Assembly (NCBI GenBank): GCA_007694185.1
Contig: RECD01000101.1
Location: 1-48,203, forward strand
From: Planctomycetaceae bacterium
GTDB lineage: Bacteria > Planctomycetota > Planctomycetia > Pirellulales > Pirellulaceae
DNA: 48,203 bases
Direction: 5' to 3'
Shown here: positions 1 through 8,510 of the stretch, one piece after another
Layout of the letters: each line of letters opens with the position of its first letter
How positions within the stretch are numbered: the stretch's first letter is position 1
Translations under genes and position numbers: made by a program
Notes under the pieces: model-generated
Databases searched by the model: none
Seen by the model: only the letters and a program-made list of their open reading frames with translations
Told to the model about the DNA's origin: nothing

Positions 1-979
1 CGCGGATCAGCGCGTGAGCCTTCTTCTCTTCGCTCCACTTGCACTCGATGAACTCGAGGATATCGGGGTGCCAAACCTTCAGCGACTGCATCTTGGCGGC
101 CCGGCGGGTTTTGCCGCCGCTCTTGATCACGCCGGCGATCGAGTCGTAGACCCGCATGAAGGAGAGCGGGCCGCTGGGGGTGCCGCCTCCCGACAGCTTC
201 TCCCGTTGGCTGCGGATCGTCGACAAGTCAGTACCGGTGCCGCTGCCGAACTTGAACAGCATCGCCTCCGAACAGGCCAGCCGCATGATGTCCTCCATGT
301 TGTCATCCACCCGTTGGATGAAACAGGCTGACCCTTGCGGGTATTCGTACGGGTTTTCCGGCTGACTCACCGATTCGGTCGTCGGGTCCCAACGCCAATT
401 GCACTTCGAACCCGAGACGCCGTACTGGTGATACAGCCCGACGTTGAACCAGACGGGGCTGTTGAACGCGCCGTGTTGGTGCAGGCAGAGCCAAGACAGG
501 TCACGATAAAACCGTTCGCCATCTTCCGGCGTGTCGAAGTAGCCATCCGCCAAACCCCAATCGGTGATCGTGCGGGTGACCCGATGGATCAACTGCCGGA
601 CGCTTCGTTCCCGTTCACGCGGGTTCTTGGGGTCGCCGTAGAAGTACTTGCTGACCACCACGTTGGCGGCCAGTTGGGTCCAGGTTGCGGGAACCTCACA
701 ATCGGTCTGTTCGAACAAAACCTTCCCGCTCTCGTCCTTGATCGCCGCGCTGCGCAGCTCCCAAGCGACCGTGTCGAACGGGCTTTCCTCGTTCGCCGGG
801 CAGAACACGCCGTCCACCTTCAAGCCGGACTTCCCGGACCTGCGGGAGTCATCAAATTTCTCCCGGGCGTACTCGACGCCATGGTTCTGGCAACAATCCG
901 CGGGGCTGGTGATGGGTACAACGGGCGACTCAAATTCGGCAATGGCCATGGCTCTCAAAGACTCCTGAGGGGGTTTCAT
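1..979 (-). CDS. nrdJ: Adenosylcobalamin-dependent (class II) ribonucleotide reductase, N-terminal part
   Basis: Partial gene: it begins at an ATG at 979 and reads open for 326 codons to the left edge, so the C-terminal part lies outside the window. The enzyme reduces ribonucleotides to deoxyribonucleotides in the cytosol, using B12 to generate the active radical. Visible family landmarks are HGAFNSPVWFNVG (about residues 165-180), QGSACFI (the first cysteine of the active-site redox pair), FGSGTGTDLSTIRS and the following loop ending GGGTPSGPLSF, and KSGGKTRRAAKM. An in-frame ATG at 949 is an alternative start. A purine-rich stretch (AAGGGAAAAGGGAAG) precedes the chosen ATG. Two candidate NrdR boxes lie about 190-235 bp upstream. 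Whether the missing part carries an intein cannot be seen. Confidence 0.93.
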   Translation of the reverse strand, partial: MKPPQESLRAMAIAEFESPVVPITSPADCCQNHGVEYAREKFDDSRRSGKSGLKVDGVFCPANEESPFDTVAWELRSAAIKDESGKVLFEQTDCEVPATWTQLAANVVVSKYFYGDPKNPRERERSVRQLIHRVTRTITDWGLADGYFDTPEDGERFYRDLSWLCLHQHGAFNSPVWFNVGLYHQYGVSGSKCNWRWDPTTESVSQPENPYEYPQGSACFIQRVDDNMEDIMRLACSEAMLFKFGSGTGTDLSTIRSQREKLSGGGTPSGPLSFMRVYDSIAGVIKSGGKTRRAAKMQSLKVWHPDILEFIECKWSEEKKAHALIR

Positions 980-1088
980 CCTGGCTTCCCTTTTCCCTTC
1001 CGCCCGCGGCTCCTCCTGGGGATCCGCGTCCGTGCGGGGTGATGGCAAGACCGATTCGACAAGGATCGTGAACGTTTGTCAATCCAAA

Positions 1089-1112
1089 TCGTCGCTTGTC
1101 ACGAAGCGACGA
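1089..1112. other. Perfect 9-bp stem hairpin in the nrdJ leader
   Basis: TCGTCGCTT (1089-1097) and AAGCGACGA (1104-1112) are exact inverted repeats around a 6-nt loop. If transcription starts near the candidate NrdR-box promoter, the hairpin lies in the 5' leader of the reductase mRNA, about 110 nt before its start codon. No T-run follows on the minus strand, so it is not a standard terminator. No B12-box-like sequence was seen around it. Confidence 0.5.
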
Positions 1113-1167
1113 CCGGGCTGCGGCAAACCGGTTTGGGACTACCGAACCGAGGTGAGCTAGCCCGAAA

Positions 1168-1214
1168 TTACTATACCTAGTCGAATTTCCGCCAGAGAAG
1201 ACTAGATATGGCGA
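1168..1214 (-). promoter_or_regulatory. Pair of candidate NrdR boxes upstream of nrdJ
   Basis: Two AT-rich imperfect palindromes resemble the NrdR-box consensus (acaCwATATwTwGTgt). One contains CTATACCTAGT (from 1171), the other reads CCATATCTAGT on the minus strand (from 1211 downward). Their centres, about 1175.5 and 1206.5, are 31 bp apart, the three-helical-turn spacing typical of NrdR box pairs. A TATAGT hexamer suitable as a -10 element on the minus strand lies inside the proximal box. NrdR represses ribonucleotide reductase genes when dATP is high, so the position fits the downstream gene. The match is by eye and each box deviates at a few positions. Confidence 0.6.
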
Positions 1215-1508
1215 AACGAAATGTAGCGAATGCTAGCACGCTGTCAACAGAAATTTCACAATTCGGGCGACCAAGAGTGACGCCGGCGAACCGCCCCGTG
1301 GGCCCCCAGGGTGAGGGGGGAATGGTCCGAAATCAAGCCGCTTTGAGCTGCTTCGCTGAGCCGGAAGACCGCGTCGGGGCAGGCCAAAGAATCTGCCAAA
1401 TTTTTCGCCACGGCAGCTCAGGACCCAGCCTCACGGAACGGCTCAACCGACCGGCCATTGGGATCAGCCGTCGGGTCTGGGCATGCACGGCCGCAGAACG
1501 CGATCAAA

Positions 1509-3530
1509 TCAGGGGGCGGCCACGGTCAGCCACAGATCGGCGGTGCCGAATCCGTCTCGGATTTCGAAGCGGGCCGCAGCGACCGGCTCGGCCGCCGGCT
1601 CAGCCGCGGTGGTTTCGACGGCTTCGGTGGCGGTGTCCTGGGCGGCGGGCGCAGCTTCCGAACCATCCACCGGGTAGGCAACGATGCGGAGCGGCCCTTG
1701 AAACCGTAGCGGTTCCCCTTCGCCGACGTCTGCGGCGACGAGTTTCAGCGTGACCTTTTTGGACGAGTCGCCGCTCGCTTCCGACACCGTCGCGGCTGCG
1801 GTGACACCATCGGGCAGCCCTTCGACGACGACCCGCAGCGGTTGGGCGAACCCGTCGAGGCGGCGGACGTCGACGGGGATTTCCAACTCCTTGCCGCTGA
1901 CAACGCGGAAGCGATCGGCGGCCACGCCGAGTTCGACAGCAGGGGTGATCGCTTCGAGCCACAAGCTGTAGGCGTGTCCCGGTCCGTGCCCGCCGACCAA
2001 GTCGGTGACCTGCACTTCCAGCTCGGTCGGCGTTTGGTTGCCACCGGGGAGGACGAAGTCGATCGCGGCGTCTCGTTCGTTGCGTGACACGTCGTCGTTT
2101 TTGCCGAGCTGAGTGCCGGTTGCCGGATCGACCACGGTGAGTACCGAATCGACCAACAGCCCGGCACCGCGTGAATAGACGCGGGCCCGATACTTGACGC
2201 CGGGTTGCGCGGTGAACCTCACCCGGTGAACGGCGGTCGGTTGTTCGAACTGACCCGAGATGACTGCCGGTAAGTCGCTGATCCCGATCGGCTCCGCCCC
2301 CTCGGCGTCGCCAAATTGGCGGACGCCCCGTGGCGCCGGCATCGCGAACGGGAACCAACCGATCGCGGCTTCGACGAACACGATCGGCGGGGAGACCGAA
2401 GTCGCAGCCAACAGCCGCGGTTCGGCGGTGTCGTCCCAGTTCCATCCGATCAGCCGCGGCGCGATCGCGGCGGCAGGTGGAGCGATGCGTTCGTCCACGC
2501 TACTTTCGGCCGCGACGGCTTGATCCGCAGCGGCGTCCGGATCCGCGTCAACAACCGCTTTGGCGGGGACAGGCCCGATGGTCGGGTCGATGGTCGGAGC
2601 GGTCATCGGCAGGGCGTAATCGAGCAGCGGTCCGACGGTAGCTTGCAGGTGATAAACGAAGTCACCGCCGCCGGCGAAGCCGATCGTGCCCGTTGGCACT
2701 AGCGGAAAGGCGAACAGGCGGATGATCAGGTCGGCATCGGCGCGGCAATCGTAGACCACTTGGGGATCGATACCGCGGGCGTCATCGGACTGGGCGAGCA
2801 CGTTGCCGTCCCGATCGACCACTTGCAACACGGCGTCCATGGGTGAACCGAGCAGCCGATTGGCGGTCACGCGACCCACCAACCTTTGGCCGGCAGTGAC
2901 CGAGACGACGTAGCCATCAACGTCACCTGCCTTTTCCAGTTTTCCGACCATCACCGCCGGCAGATCGACCCGCTGTGCCTGATCAAGCCGATCGTTCGGC
3001 TCGACCTCCGACGTGACCGGCGCGGTCTCGATCAGCAGCGGCAACAGTCCCGAGGCGGAAGCTTCGTCGTGCAGACGCAACCAAGCGATTCCGGGCGGCG
3101 TGTCGGCCGCGGTTCGGACGAGCAGGCTTCCTGAGGTTTCCGAAGCCGTCACCGAAACGTCCGCGCGATCACACTCGACCTGGACCGGCCAGCGGGGGAA
3201 TTTGCCTTCGACGGTCACGGTCCGTTCATCGCCGACGGTCACGGCCGGGGGAAACAGCCGATCCGCCGTGAACTCCTCCGCCACCGCAGCCGGGAGGCTG
3301 ACGGACCACGCCAGTAGTCCGACCATGATCAGCAGTAGCGATAATCGGCGATCGGTGGCGACCGGTCGGAGGCGTGGGCAGGGCAACGGGCGTGAGGCTG
3401 GGCATGCGCGAGCAGGGGCGTTGCCACATCGGGGCTGCCGGTCGGAATTGAGAAGGGAGCGATCGCTGCGGGCCTGTCGGTTGAAGGCGTGATCGGCGAT
3501 CCGACGATTGGGGCGGGGCGAGGCGGGCAT
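1509..3530 (-). CDS. Exported protein with PPC (pre-peptidase C-terminal) domain
   Basis: 673 residues. A hydrophobic export segment (LSLLLIMVGLLAWSVSLPA) follows an unusually long arginine- and proline-rich N-region of about 60 residues. An EVEPNDRLDQAQ motif then opens a PPC-type beta-sandwich (about residues 175-295: GDVDGYVVSVTAGQ, DAVLQVVDRDGNVLAQSDD). A second sandwich-like part follows (VHRVRFTAQPGVKYRARVY, DSVLTVVDPATGTQLGKNDD), then a Pro/Ala/Glu-rich tail. PPC domains are exported beta-sandwiches; in planctomycetes they occur in many large secreted proteins without a proven role. No catalytic motif was seen. The ATG at 3530 is chosen because GGAG lies 6 bases upstream; an in-frame GTG at 3557 is less likely. 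The substrate or partner is unknown. Confidence 0.8.
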   Translation of the reverse strand: MPASPRPNRRIADHAFNRQARSDRSLLNSDRQPRCGNAPARACPASRPLPCPRLRPVATDRRLSLLLIMVGLLAWSVSLPAAVAEEFTADRLFPPAVTVGDERTVTVEGKFPRWPVQVECDRADVSVTASETSGSLLVRTAADTPPGIAWLRLHDEASASGLLPLLIETAPVTSEVEPNDRLDQAQRVDLPAVMVGKLEKAGDVDGYVVSVTAGQRLVGRVTANRLLGSPMDAVLQVVDRDGNVLAQSDDARGIDPQVVYDCRADADLIIRLFAFPLVPTGTIGFAGGGDFVYHLQATVGPLLDYALPMTAPTIDPTIGPVPAKAVVDADPDAAADQAVAAESSVDERIAPPAAAIAPRLIGWNWDDTAEPRLLAATSVSPPIVFVEAAIGWFPFAMPAPRGVRQFGDAEGAEPIGISDLPAVISGQFEQPTAVHRVRFTAQPGVKYRARVYSRGAGLLVDSVLTVVDPATGTQLGKNDDVSRNERDAAIDFVLPGGNQTPTELEVQVTDLVGGHGPGHAYSLWLEAITPAVELGVAADRFRVVSGKELEIPVDVRRLDGFAQPLRVVVEGLPDGVTAAATVSEASGDSSKKVTLKLVAADVGEGEPLRFQGPLRIVAYPVDGSEAAPAAQDTATEAVETTAAEPAAEPVAAARFEIRDGFGTADLWLTVAAP

Positions 3531-3765
3531 GAGAACTCCGAGGTGGGACAGCGGCACGACGGTGGCAACGTCGTCGTCCGCTTATCTTAATCGTCCCGCG
3601 TCTCCCTGGCTGCAAGCGAACCGGACTTAACGCTTGCGGAGTTGGAACCATGCCCTAGAATCAAATCCGTCGGCCAGGAAGATCCTTGGCCAACGGCATG
3701 ATCGAATTGATTTCCGGCAATCGATCCGGACCCCCCGATTCAGAAGTTCGAAGGAGAAGCGACCC

Positions 3766-3945
3766 ATGTTGAGCGAAGCGAGCGTCGAGAAGTCTATCCG
3801 TAAAATGCTCAGTTCACCGGAGCGAACGGAGGAAGACATCGACCGAGCTGAGGAGATGCTGGAAGACCTGCGGCCGGAAAGCCCGCTGCGTCACCGATTG
3901 AGCGTCGAGCTGGACGAATTGCGAAACTTGGCTGCGAAGGCCTAA
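3766..3945 (+). CDS. Small charged helical protein, 59 residues, unknown function
   Basis: The translation starts MLSEASVEKSIRKML and ends ELRNLAAKA. It is rich in Glu, Arg and Leu, has no membrane segment or signal peptide, and is probably mostly alpha-helical. The ATG at 3766 has a good Shine-Dalgarno (GAAGGAGAAG, about 7 bases away), which argues for this start over the in-frame ATG at 3634. A strong hairpin terminator follows within 20 bp of the stop. The good ribosome site, independent terminator and coherent composition support a real gene. I do not recognise the family. The heptad-like leucines suggest a helical hairpin or a partner-binding peptide, but that is inference. Confidence 0.65.
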   Translation: MLSEASVEKSIRKMLSSPERTEEDIDRAEEMLEDLRPESPLRHRLSVELDELRNLAAKA

Positions 3946-3960
3946 GCCGCAACGCGACAA

Positions 3961-3990
3961 AGCCGCGAGTCCCCCCCGGTACTCGCGGCT
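3961..3990. terminator. Bidirectional hairpin terminator
   Basis: AGCCGCGAGT (3961-3970) and ACTCGCGGCT (3981-3990) form a perfect 10-bp stem with a 10-nt loop. The hairpin lies between the convergent ends of the 59-residue gene (plus) and the BBP7-like gene (minus), so it can serve both. T-runs are weak on either side. Confidence 0.7.
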
Positions 3991-4020
3991 TCGCACGTCG
4001 GCATCGTGTTGCGACCGCGG

Positions 4021-5277
4021 TTAGCGGTTGAGTGCAACGCCGAAAGTGAACCCTGCCATCAAGGCTCGCTGATCCTGATTCGAAGTGGGGTCGATCAACC
4101 GCCCACGCCAGACGCCGGTGGCGATGTCGATCAGTTGGAAGCCGCCGCGGACTTCGATCATCCGAGTCAGCGTGTAGCTCAGTTCGCTGCGGATGTCGTA
4201 CCCCCAAGCGAACTCCGTGTTCTTGCCGTACAGCGGTCGACTTTGATCACGGATGAAGTGCCGAATTTCCGAACCCGGTTCGACTTCCGTGTCGTCGTAC
4301 AAGGTCGTTTCGGAGAAGCTCTGCAACTTGTTCGACTGGAAGCTCGCCGCATTGAAGATGCGGAATTCGCCCGAGTACCGCCAGCGGTTGATGTGCTTGA
4401 AGTACCGGAAGCCGATCTGTCCGCCGATCATGTCGTTGTTCGTCACCGACCGTTCGGTGATGACCTGCTCCCCGGCTAGTAGGTCGGGATCGATCGGGTC
4501 GAAGACGGGCGGCAGGAACAGCCCGGGGGTGTATTCCATCCGCTGGTAGACATCGGCGAACCGCATGTAGCGAACCCCGATCAGCGGTTCCAGGATGCCG
4601 CCGTAGTGGTACGGTTCCAGCCGCCAGGTCTTGTTCGCCTCGAAGCTGCGGAAGTCGGCGACGTTTTCGCTGTCACGCATCGGGACAAAGCGATAGTTGT
4701 AGCCAAAGTTGTTGCCGTCTTCTTGAATCGATGGCAAGCCGAATGGGGGGCCCAAGAAAATGTCTTCGGGGACCCCTTCGTCATCCAGCGGCACGAGTCG
4801 GTTCAGCCGTTCGCGGTCGTAAGCGTCGTAGGAACCGACCCGGAAATCGGTATAGGTCACCGAGTAACCGTGATCGTTGTCGAGCATGTAGCCCAGGTCG
4901 AGCCGATAACCGGTGCCGCGGTCCATCACCCAGTCGCCGTCGGCGTTGTCCGGACGGGTCGTCCAGAGTTGCAAGCGGTCGACCGAACCGAACCAACCCG
5001 TGTGGGCTCGCTTCTTCGGCTTCATGTCGAGGATGTCGGCATCGTACAGCGGCTCGAACCACTGGTAGTCGGCGTCCAAGATCGCCGGATCTTTGGAGGG
5101 GAGATGGTCGGTGAACTCGGCCACCGCCACACCTGGCCCGGATGCCATCGCGAGGCCTGCGGCCAGCGCCATTCCGCGAACGATCGGGGTCGGATGCTCG
5201 ACCAGCGATTGTCGCAACGAATCGACCCTTGTCAGGGCCGCGAGTGCCAGCTTCCGTACCGACATGGTTTTATCCAT
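4021..5277 (-). CDS. BBP7-like outer-membrane beta-barrel protein
   Basis: 418 residues. The N-terminus carries a signal-like segment (GMALAAGLAMASGPGVAVAEF, about residues 35-55) after a charged leader. The mature part has alternating aromatic/polar strands (GYRLDLGYMLDNDHGYSVTYTDF, ILEPLIGVRYMRF, IGGQIGFRYFKHINRWRYSGEFR) and ends in a strand (MAGFTFGVALNR) suited to a barrel. The pattern resembles the planctomycete BBP7 family (Pfam PF07585), thought to be outer-membrane proteins of unknown transport or structural role. In-frame ATGs at 5277 and 5265 are both possible starts; neither has a clear ribosome site. It is transcribed alone, with the shared hairpin terminator behind it. Confidence 0.75.
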   Translation of the reverse strand: MDKTMSVRKLALAALTRVDSLRQSLVEHPTPIVRGMALAAGLAMASGPGVAVAEFTDHLPSKDPAILDADYQWFEPLYDADILDMKPKKRAHTGWFGSVDRLQLWTTRPDNADGDWVMDRGTGYRLDLGYMLDNDHGYSVTYTDFRVGSYDAYDRERLNRLVPLDDEGVPEDIFLGPPFGLPSIQEDGNNFGYNYRFVPMRDSENVADFRSFEANKTWRLEPYHYGGILEPLIGVRYMRFADVYQRMEYTPGLFLPPVFDPIDPDLLAGEQVITERSVTNNDMIGGQIGFRYFKHINRWRYSGEFRIFNAASFQSNKLQSFSETTLYDDTEVEPGSEIRHFIRDQSRPLYGKNTEFAWGYDIRSELSYTLTRMIEVRGGFQLIDIATGVWRGRLIDPTSNQDQRALMAGFTFGVALNR

Positions 5278-5919
5278 CGTTGTGCGTTGCGTTAGCTCGG
5301 CGAAGTCTCACTCCGCCGAAAACCTGAACTGCCCCAGACACGTCTGCCGGATCCCGAAGGTGCCCGAGGCGTGCCATTCACCCGCTCCGAATCGGCCGTG
5401 GGAGGCGATCGGTCAGCCGAAACACTGCATCTGCTCAGCGATCCAGAAGGGGTTGTGCGGATAGTATCGGTCGGTGCGGTCGCCCGGGATGAATGAAGTT
5501 TGATGGATCGATCGCTAAAACCGTCACATTTTGCCTCGCCCCGACCATCCGAAATCGGAGCCGCAGTCGAAAGCGCTGACGGGCGATGAAAGATAGGTGG
5601 TCTCGCGGGTTTGGGAGGGCTGTGATTGCCCTCCGTGGTGGCGGAAAGCCAGCCGCCGTAACCTTCCACTTGGCGGGCTTGGCCCTCGGCGAGCAGCAGG
5701 TTCACCGGAAGGAACCGGCTTTCCACTTGGGGTGAACGGGCCGCGGAACCCCCGCACCCAGCCCTTTTCGTGATCGGGCGATTCCGTGACCGGGTGATTC
5801 CGTGATCAGTCAATTCGATGGTCAGGGCGTCCCGTGATCGGCCATTCGCGCGATCGGCACGCTCGAAGCGAGACCGATCGCCTGCTCGTGAACCAGATCA
5901 GCGGGCGTTTAGCTGCGGC
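5278..5919. other. Intergenic region upstream of the BBP7-like gene
   Basis: About 640 bp between the 5' end of the BBP7-like gene and the 3' end of the cytochrome gene, both on the minus strand. It presumably carries the promoter of the former. Apart from the 16-bp tandem units near 5770 I see nothing specific. A 173-codon minus-strand frame (5292-5813) has a low-complexity Arg/Ser/Pro composition and no ribosome site, so it is not called. Confidence 0.5.
5770..5817. repeat. Three degenerate 16-bp tandem units
   Basis: GTGATCGGGCGATTCC (5770-5785), GTGACCGGGTGATTCC (5786-5801) and the weaker GTGATCAGTCAATTCG (5802-5817) follow head to tail. Units 1 and 2 differ at two positions. They lie in a non-coding gap upstream of the BBP7-like gene. 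No function is evident. Confidence 0.6.
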
Positions 5920-6333
5920 TCACTCCGGAGTCCGCAATTGGCGGTGACAGCGGACGCAGTTGAGCGTCATCTGCATGTAGCCCAAAGTGGCGCCGTCGAT
6001 GTTTCGATCCTTGGCGGCATCGACCATCAGCTTCACGGCGCGGCGAAACTCGTCGCTTTGGCGTCGGTACTCGTCGGTTTGGATCACCATCCAACTCTCG
6101 TCCAGCGACAGGGCATGGATGCGGGTGGCCGCAGCCGTGATCCGGTCAAAATCCTCCAGCGCGATCCCTTCCAACACGTCCTTGACCGGGTCCAACTTCA
6201 GCCGCATGAAGGCGGCTCGTGGGGCGGTACCGGGCTGTTGTGCCGTTGCCGTGCGGGGGCTCGAAACCCAGTAAACTCCCGCGGCAGCGAGCAGAGCACA
6301 GCAGGGAAGCACCCATTTCCATCGTTTCAACAT
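5920..6333 (-). CDS. Exported c'-type cytochrome
   Basis: 137 residues. A signal peptide (WVLPCCALLAAAGVYWV, ending near TATAQ) is followed by a helical domain and a single C-terminal haem-binding motif CVRCH inside NCVRCHRQLR. A haem motif close to the C-terminus with amphipathic helices in front (DEFRRAVKLMVDAAKDRN) matches the four-helix cytochrome c'/c-556 fold. A role in periplasmic electron transfer or gas binding follows from the family only. AGGAG lies about 10 bases before the ATG at 6333. It is divergent from glgA with only 90-150 bp between the starts, so the two promoters share that gap. Confidence 0.82.
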   Translation of the reverse strand: MLKRWKWVLPCCALLAAAGVYWVSSPRTATAQQPGTAPRAAFMRLKLDPVKDVLEGIALEDFDRITAAATRIHALSLDESWMVIQTDEYRRQSDEFRRAVKLMVDAAKDRNIDGATLGYMQMTLNCVRCHRQLRTPE

Positions 6334-6485
6334 GACTCGTATTCTCCTGAAGGGGGTCGGGCCGTACCGCCGACGGATCGGGCGGCGGTTGACTTGAATT
6401 GGCTCGAGTAGAGAAGTTATAGGAGATGCAGCGATATCAGGGTAATCCGGGAAAGCGATCCGTGTGGACCGAAGCGTCGATTAAA

Positions 6486-8201
6486 ATGGTTGTCGGATCG
6501 GTCGACTCGGCCCCCCTTTCCCTCTCGAGACAGGTTCGTCCCTTGGAAATCGTTTTTTTGTCGACCGAAGCGGTCCCGTTCGCCAAGACCGGTGGGTTGG
6601 GTGACGTTTGTGGTGCCCTGCCGATGACGTTGGCGGCACGTGGACACCGCGTGACGCTGATCCTGCCCGCCTTCCGCTCGATCCGGGCGTCGGGTCTGTC
6701 GATCGTGCCGACGAACCTCAGCTTCGCGGTTCCGATTCGCGGCCGGATCGTCGGTGCGAGGCTGTTGCGGGCCGAATTGCCCGTTGCCGAAGTCGCCCGG
6801 CAGGGGCCCGCTGAGATCGAAACTCAGGCACAGCAACGCCGGACCGGGATGCCGGGGAGCAAGTCGCGGTCGGTCCCACAGCCGGTCACGGTCTATTTCA
6901 TCGACCAGCCCGAATATTACGACCGCCACGGCTTGTACGGCGACGAAGCGGGCGATTTCGCTGACAATTGCGAGCGTTTCGCGTTCTTTTGCCGGGCCGC
7001 GTTGCAGGCGATCACACGATTGGAACGGCCGATCGACATCGTCCATTGTCACGATTGGCAAACCGGTTTGGTCCCGGCTTACATGCGGATGGGATTCGAG
7101 TCGCACCCCTGGATGGCCACCGCTCGGAGTGTGCTGACGATCCACAACCTCGCTTATCAAGGCCGGTTTTGGCACTGGGATTTCCCGTTGCTCGGCGTCG
7201 ATTGGGATTACTTCAAGCCCGACTGGTTGGAGTACTACGGCGAGATCAATTTTCTCAAGATCGGCATTCAGCACGCCGACACGTTGACGACCGTCAGTCC
7301 CACCTATGCGGAGGAGATCCAGAACTCGTTGCATGGCTGCGGGCTCGATCCGCTGTTGCGGTCACGTTCGGGGGCGTTGCGCGGGATCACCAACGGGATC
7401 GATGATTCGATCTGGAATCCCGCGACCGATCCGCATTTGAGGTTTCCGCAGGTCGGTACAGAGAGCGCTCGAGGGACGGCGGCTCACGGCAATTACGACG
7501 TCGACTCATGGCGCGAGGGAAAATCGCTGCAAAAGCGGCATTTGCAGGAAACCATGGGGTTGGCGGTCGACGAATCGGTCCCGCTGATCGGTTTGGTCGG
7601 GCGGCTGGCCGACCAAAAGGGCTGGGATTTGGTCTTACAGGTTCTCCGATGGCACTTGGAACAGTCTCGACCGACCCAGTGGATGATCCTCGGCACGGGA
7701 GAAACGCGGTTCCACCAGGCGCTGACGGAGCTGCAGGACTTGTACCCCGGTCGGTTCGGTCTGCAACTCGGTTTTTCCGACCAGTTGGCTCATCGGATCG
7801 AGGCGGCGGCGGATCTGTTTGTGATGCCGAGTCGCTACGAACCTTGTGGTTTGAATCAGCTCTACAGTTTGCGATATGGAACGATCCCGATCGTGATGTC
7901 GACGGGCGGTTTGGTCGACACCGTGGTCGACGCCACCCACGAAACGATCGCCGACGGGACGGCAACCGGGTTCCGAATGCGCGACTTCTCGGCCGAAGAA
8001 CTCGACCGTTTGATCGGTGTGGCGTTAGAAATCCGTTATCACCAGGAAAATATTTGGGCGCAGCTGGTCGAAACGGGGATGCGTCAGGACTGGTCTTGGC
8101 GGCAGATTGCGCTCCAGTACGATCGACTTTACGCGGACACGTTGGCCGTACCTAAAATGCCACCTCCCGGCGGTGTCCCGCGAACCGAATTGGCCCGGTA
8201 A
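6486..8201 (+). CDS. glgA: Glycogen synthase (ADP-glucose type)
   Basis: 571 residues from the ATG chosen here; an in-frame ATG at 6426 would add 20. Neither has good Shine-Dalgarno spacing. GT5-family enzyme adding glucose from ADP-glucose to the non-reducing end of glycogen in the cytosol. Landmarks: LEIVFLSTEAVPFAKTGGLGD with the nucleotide-sugar-binding KTGGL; HCHDWQTG; GIQHADTLTTVSPTYAEEI; GIDDSIWNPATD; GLVGRLADQKGWDL; and the C-terminal SRYEPCGLNQLYSLRYG with the two conserved glutamate/acceptor-site positions. It is longer than the usual roughly 480 residues because of the N-terminal extension and an insertion of about 25 residues after RAELPV (EIETQAQQRRTGMPGSK). The GalT-family gene lies downstream in the same direction. 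Confidence 0.93.
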   Translation: MVVGSVDSAPLSLSRQVRPLEIVFLSTEAVPFAKTGGLGDVCGALPMTLAARGHRVTLILPAFRSIRASGLSIVPTNLSFAVPIRGRIVGARLLRAELPVAEVARQGPAEIETQAQQRRTGMPGSKSRSVPQPVTVYFIDQPEYYDRHGLYGDEAGDFADNCERFAFFCRAALQAITRLERPIDIVHCHDWQTGLVPAYMRMGFESHPWMATARSVLTIHNLAYQGRFWHWDFPLLGVDWDYFKPDWLEYYGEINFLKIGIQHADTLTTVSPTYAEEIQNSLHGCGLDPLLRSRSGALRGITNGIDDSIWNPATDPHLRFPQVGTESARGTAAHGNYDVDSWREGKSLQKRHLQETMGLAVDESVPLIGLVGRLADQKGWDLVLQVLRWHLEQSRPTQWMILGTGETRFHQALTELQDLYPGRFGLQLGFSDQLAHRIEAAADLFVMPSRYEPCGLNQLYSLRYGTIPIVMSTGGLVDTVVDATHETIADGTATGFRMRDFSAEELDRLIGVALEIRYHQENIWAQLVETGMRQDWSWRQIALQYDRLYADTLAVPKMPPPGGVPRTELAR

Positions 8202-8216
8202 AATTCGGCATTTTTT
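8185..8216 (+). terminator. Rho-independent terminator of glgA
   Basis: CCGAATT (8185-8191) pairs with AATTCGG (8202-8208) around a 10-nt loop that contains the glgA stop codon, followed by CATTTTTT. It is a modest 7-bp stem with a clear T-run. Confidence 0.6.
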
Positions 8217-8510
8217 GCGGACGTGTCTGTTTGTGGGGCGGTTGAATGTCGCTAGGATGGCCGAGGTGAATTGCTGGCGAGGCTTGGTCTCGATGAGTGA
8301 TTTTTGATTTTTTCGGACCTCAAGCGATCGGAAGTCGCCGTGAGACATTCCATTTCCGGAACCGACGGGTCCCCCAAATCGGCGGTCGCTGGGCCGGATG
8401 TCGCGACGGCCGAATCGGCGAGCAAAGAACTCCCTGCCGAAGTTCATACCCCTGCGTCGGGTGTTGGCGAGCATCCTCTTTGTCGCCGGCAGCGATCTGA
8501 GGAGCAGGCA
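8202..8510. other. Intergenic region between glgA and the GalT-family gene
   Basis: About 310 bp. It holds the right part of the glgA terminator and presumably the promoter of the next gene. An in-frame extension of the GalT reading frame back to 8304 exists but shows no family similarity and no ribosome site, so it is treated as non-coding. Confidence 0.5.

Larger units (their letters stand above)
980..1508. other. Intergenic region between nrdJ and the PPC-domain gene
   Basis: About 530 bp without a convincing gene. It holds the nrdJ leader with its hairpin and the two candidate NrdR boxes. The remainder (about 1215-1508) is downstream of the PPC-domain gene. A plus-strand frame open from 1208 runs into the antisense of that gene and lacks recognisable protein features. 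Confidence 0.6.

Noticed and set aside
980-1165. Cobalamin riboswitch before nrdJ
   Set aside because: No B12-box-like conserved sequence on the minus strand of the leader.
5292-5813. 173-codon minus-strand frame in the gap upstream of the BBP7-like gene
   Set aside because: Low-complexity composition, no ribosome site, no family resemblance.
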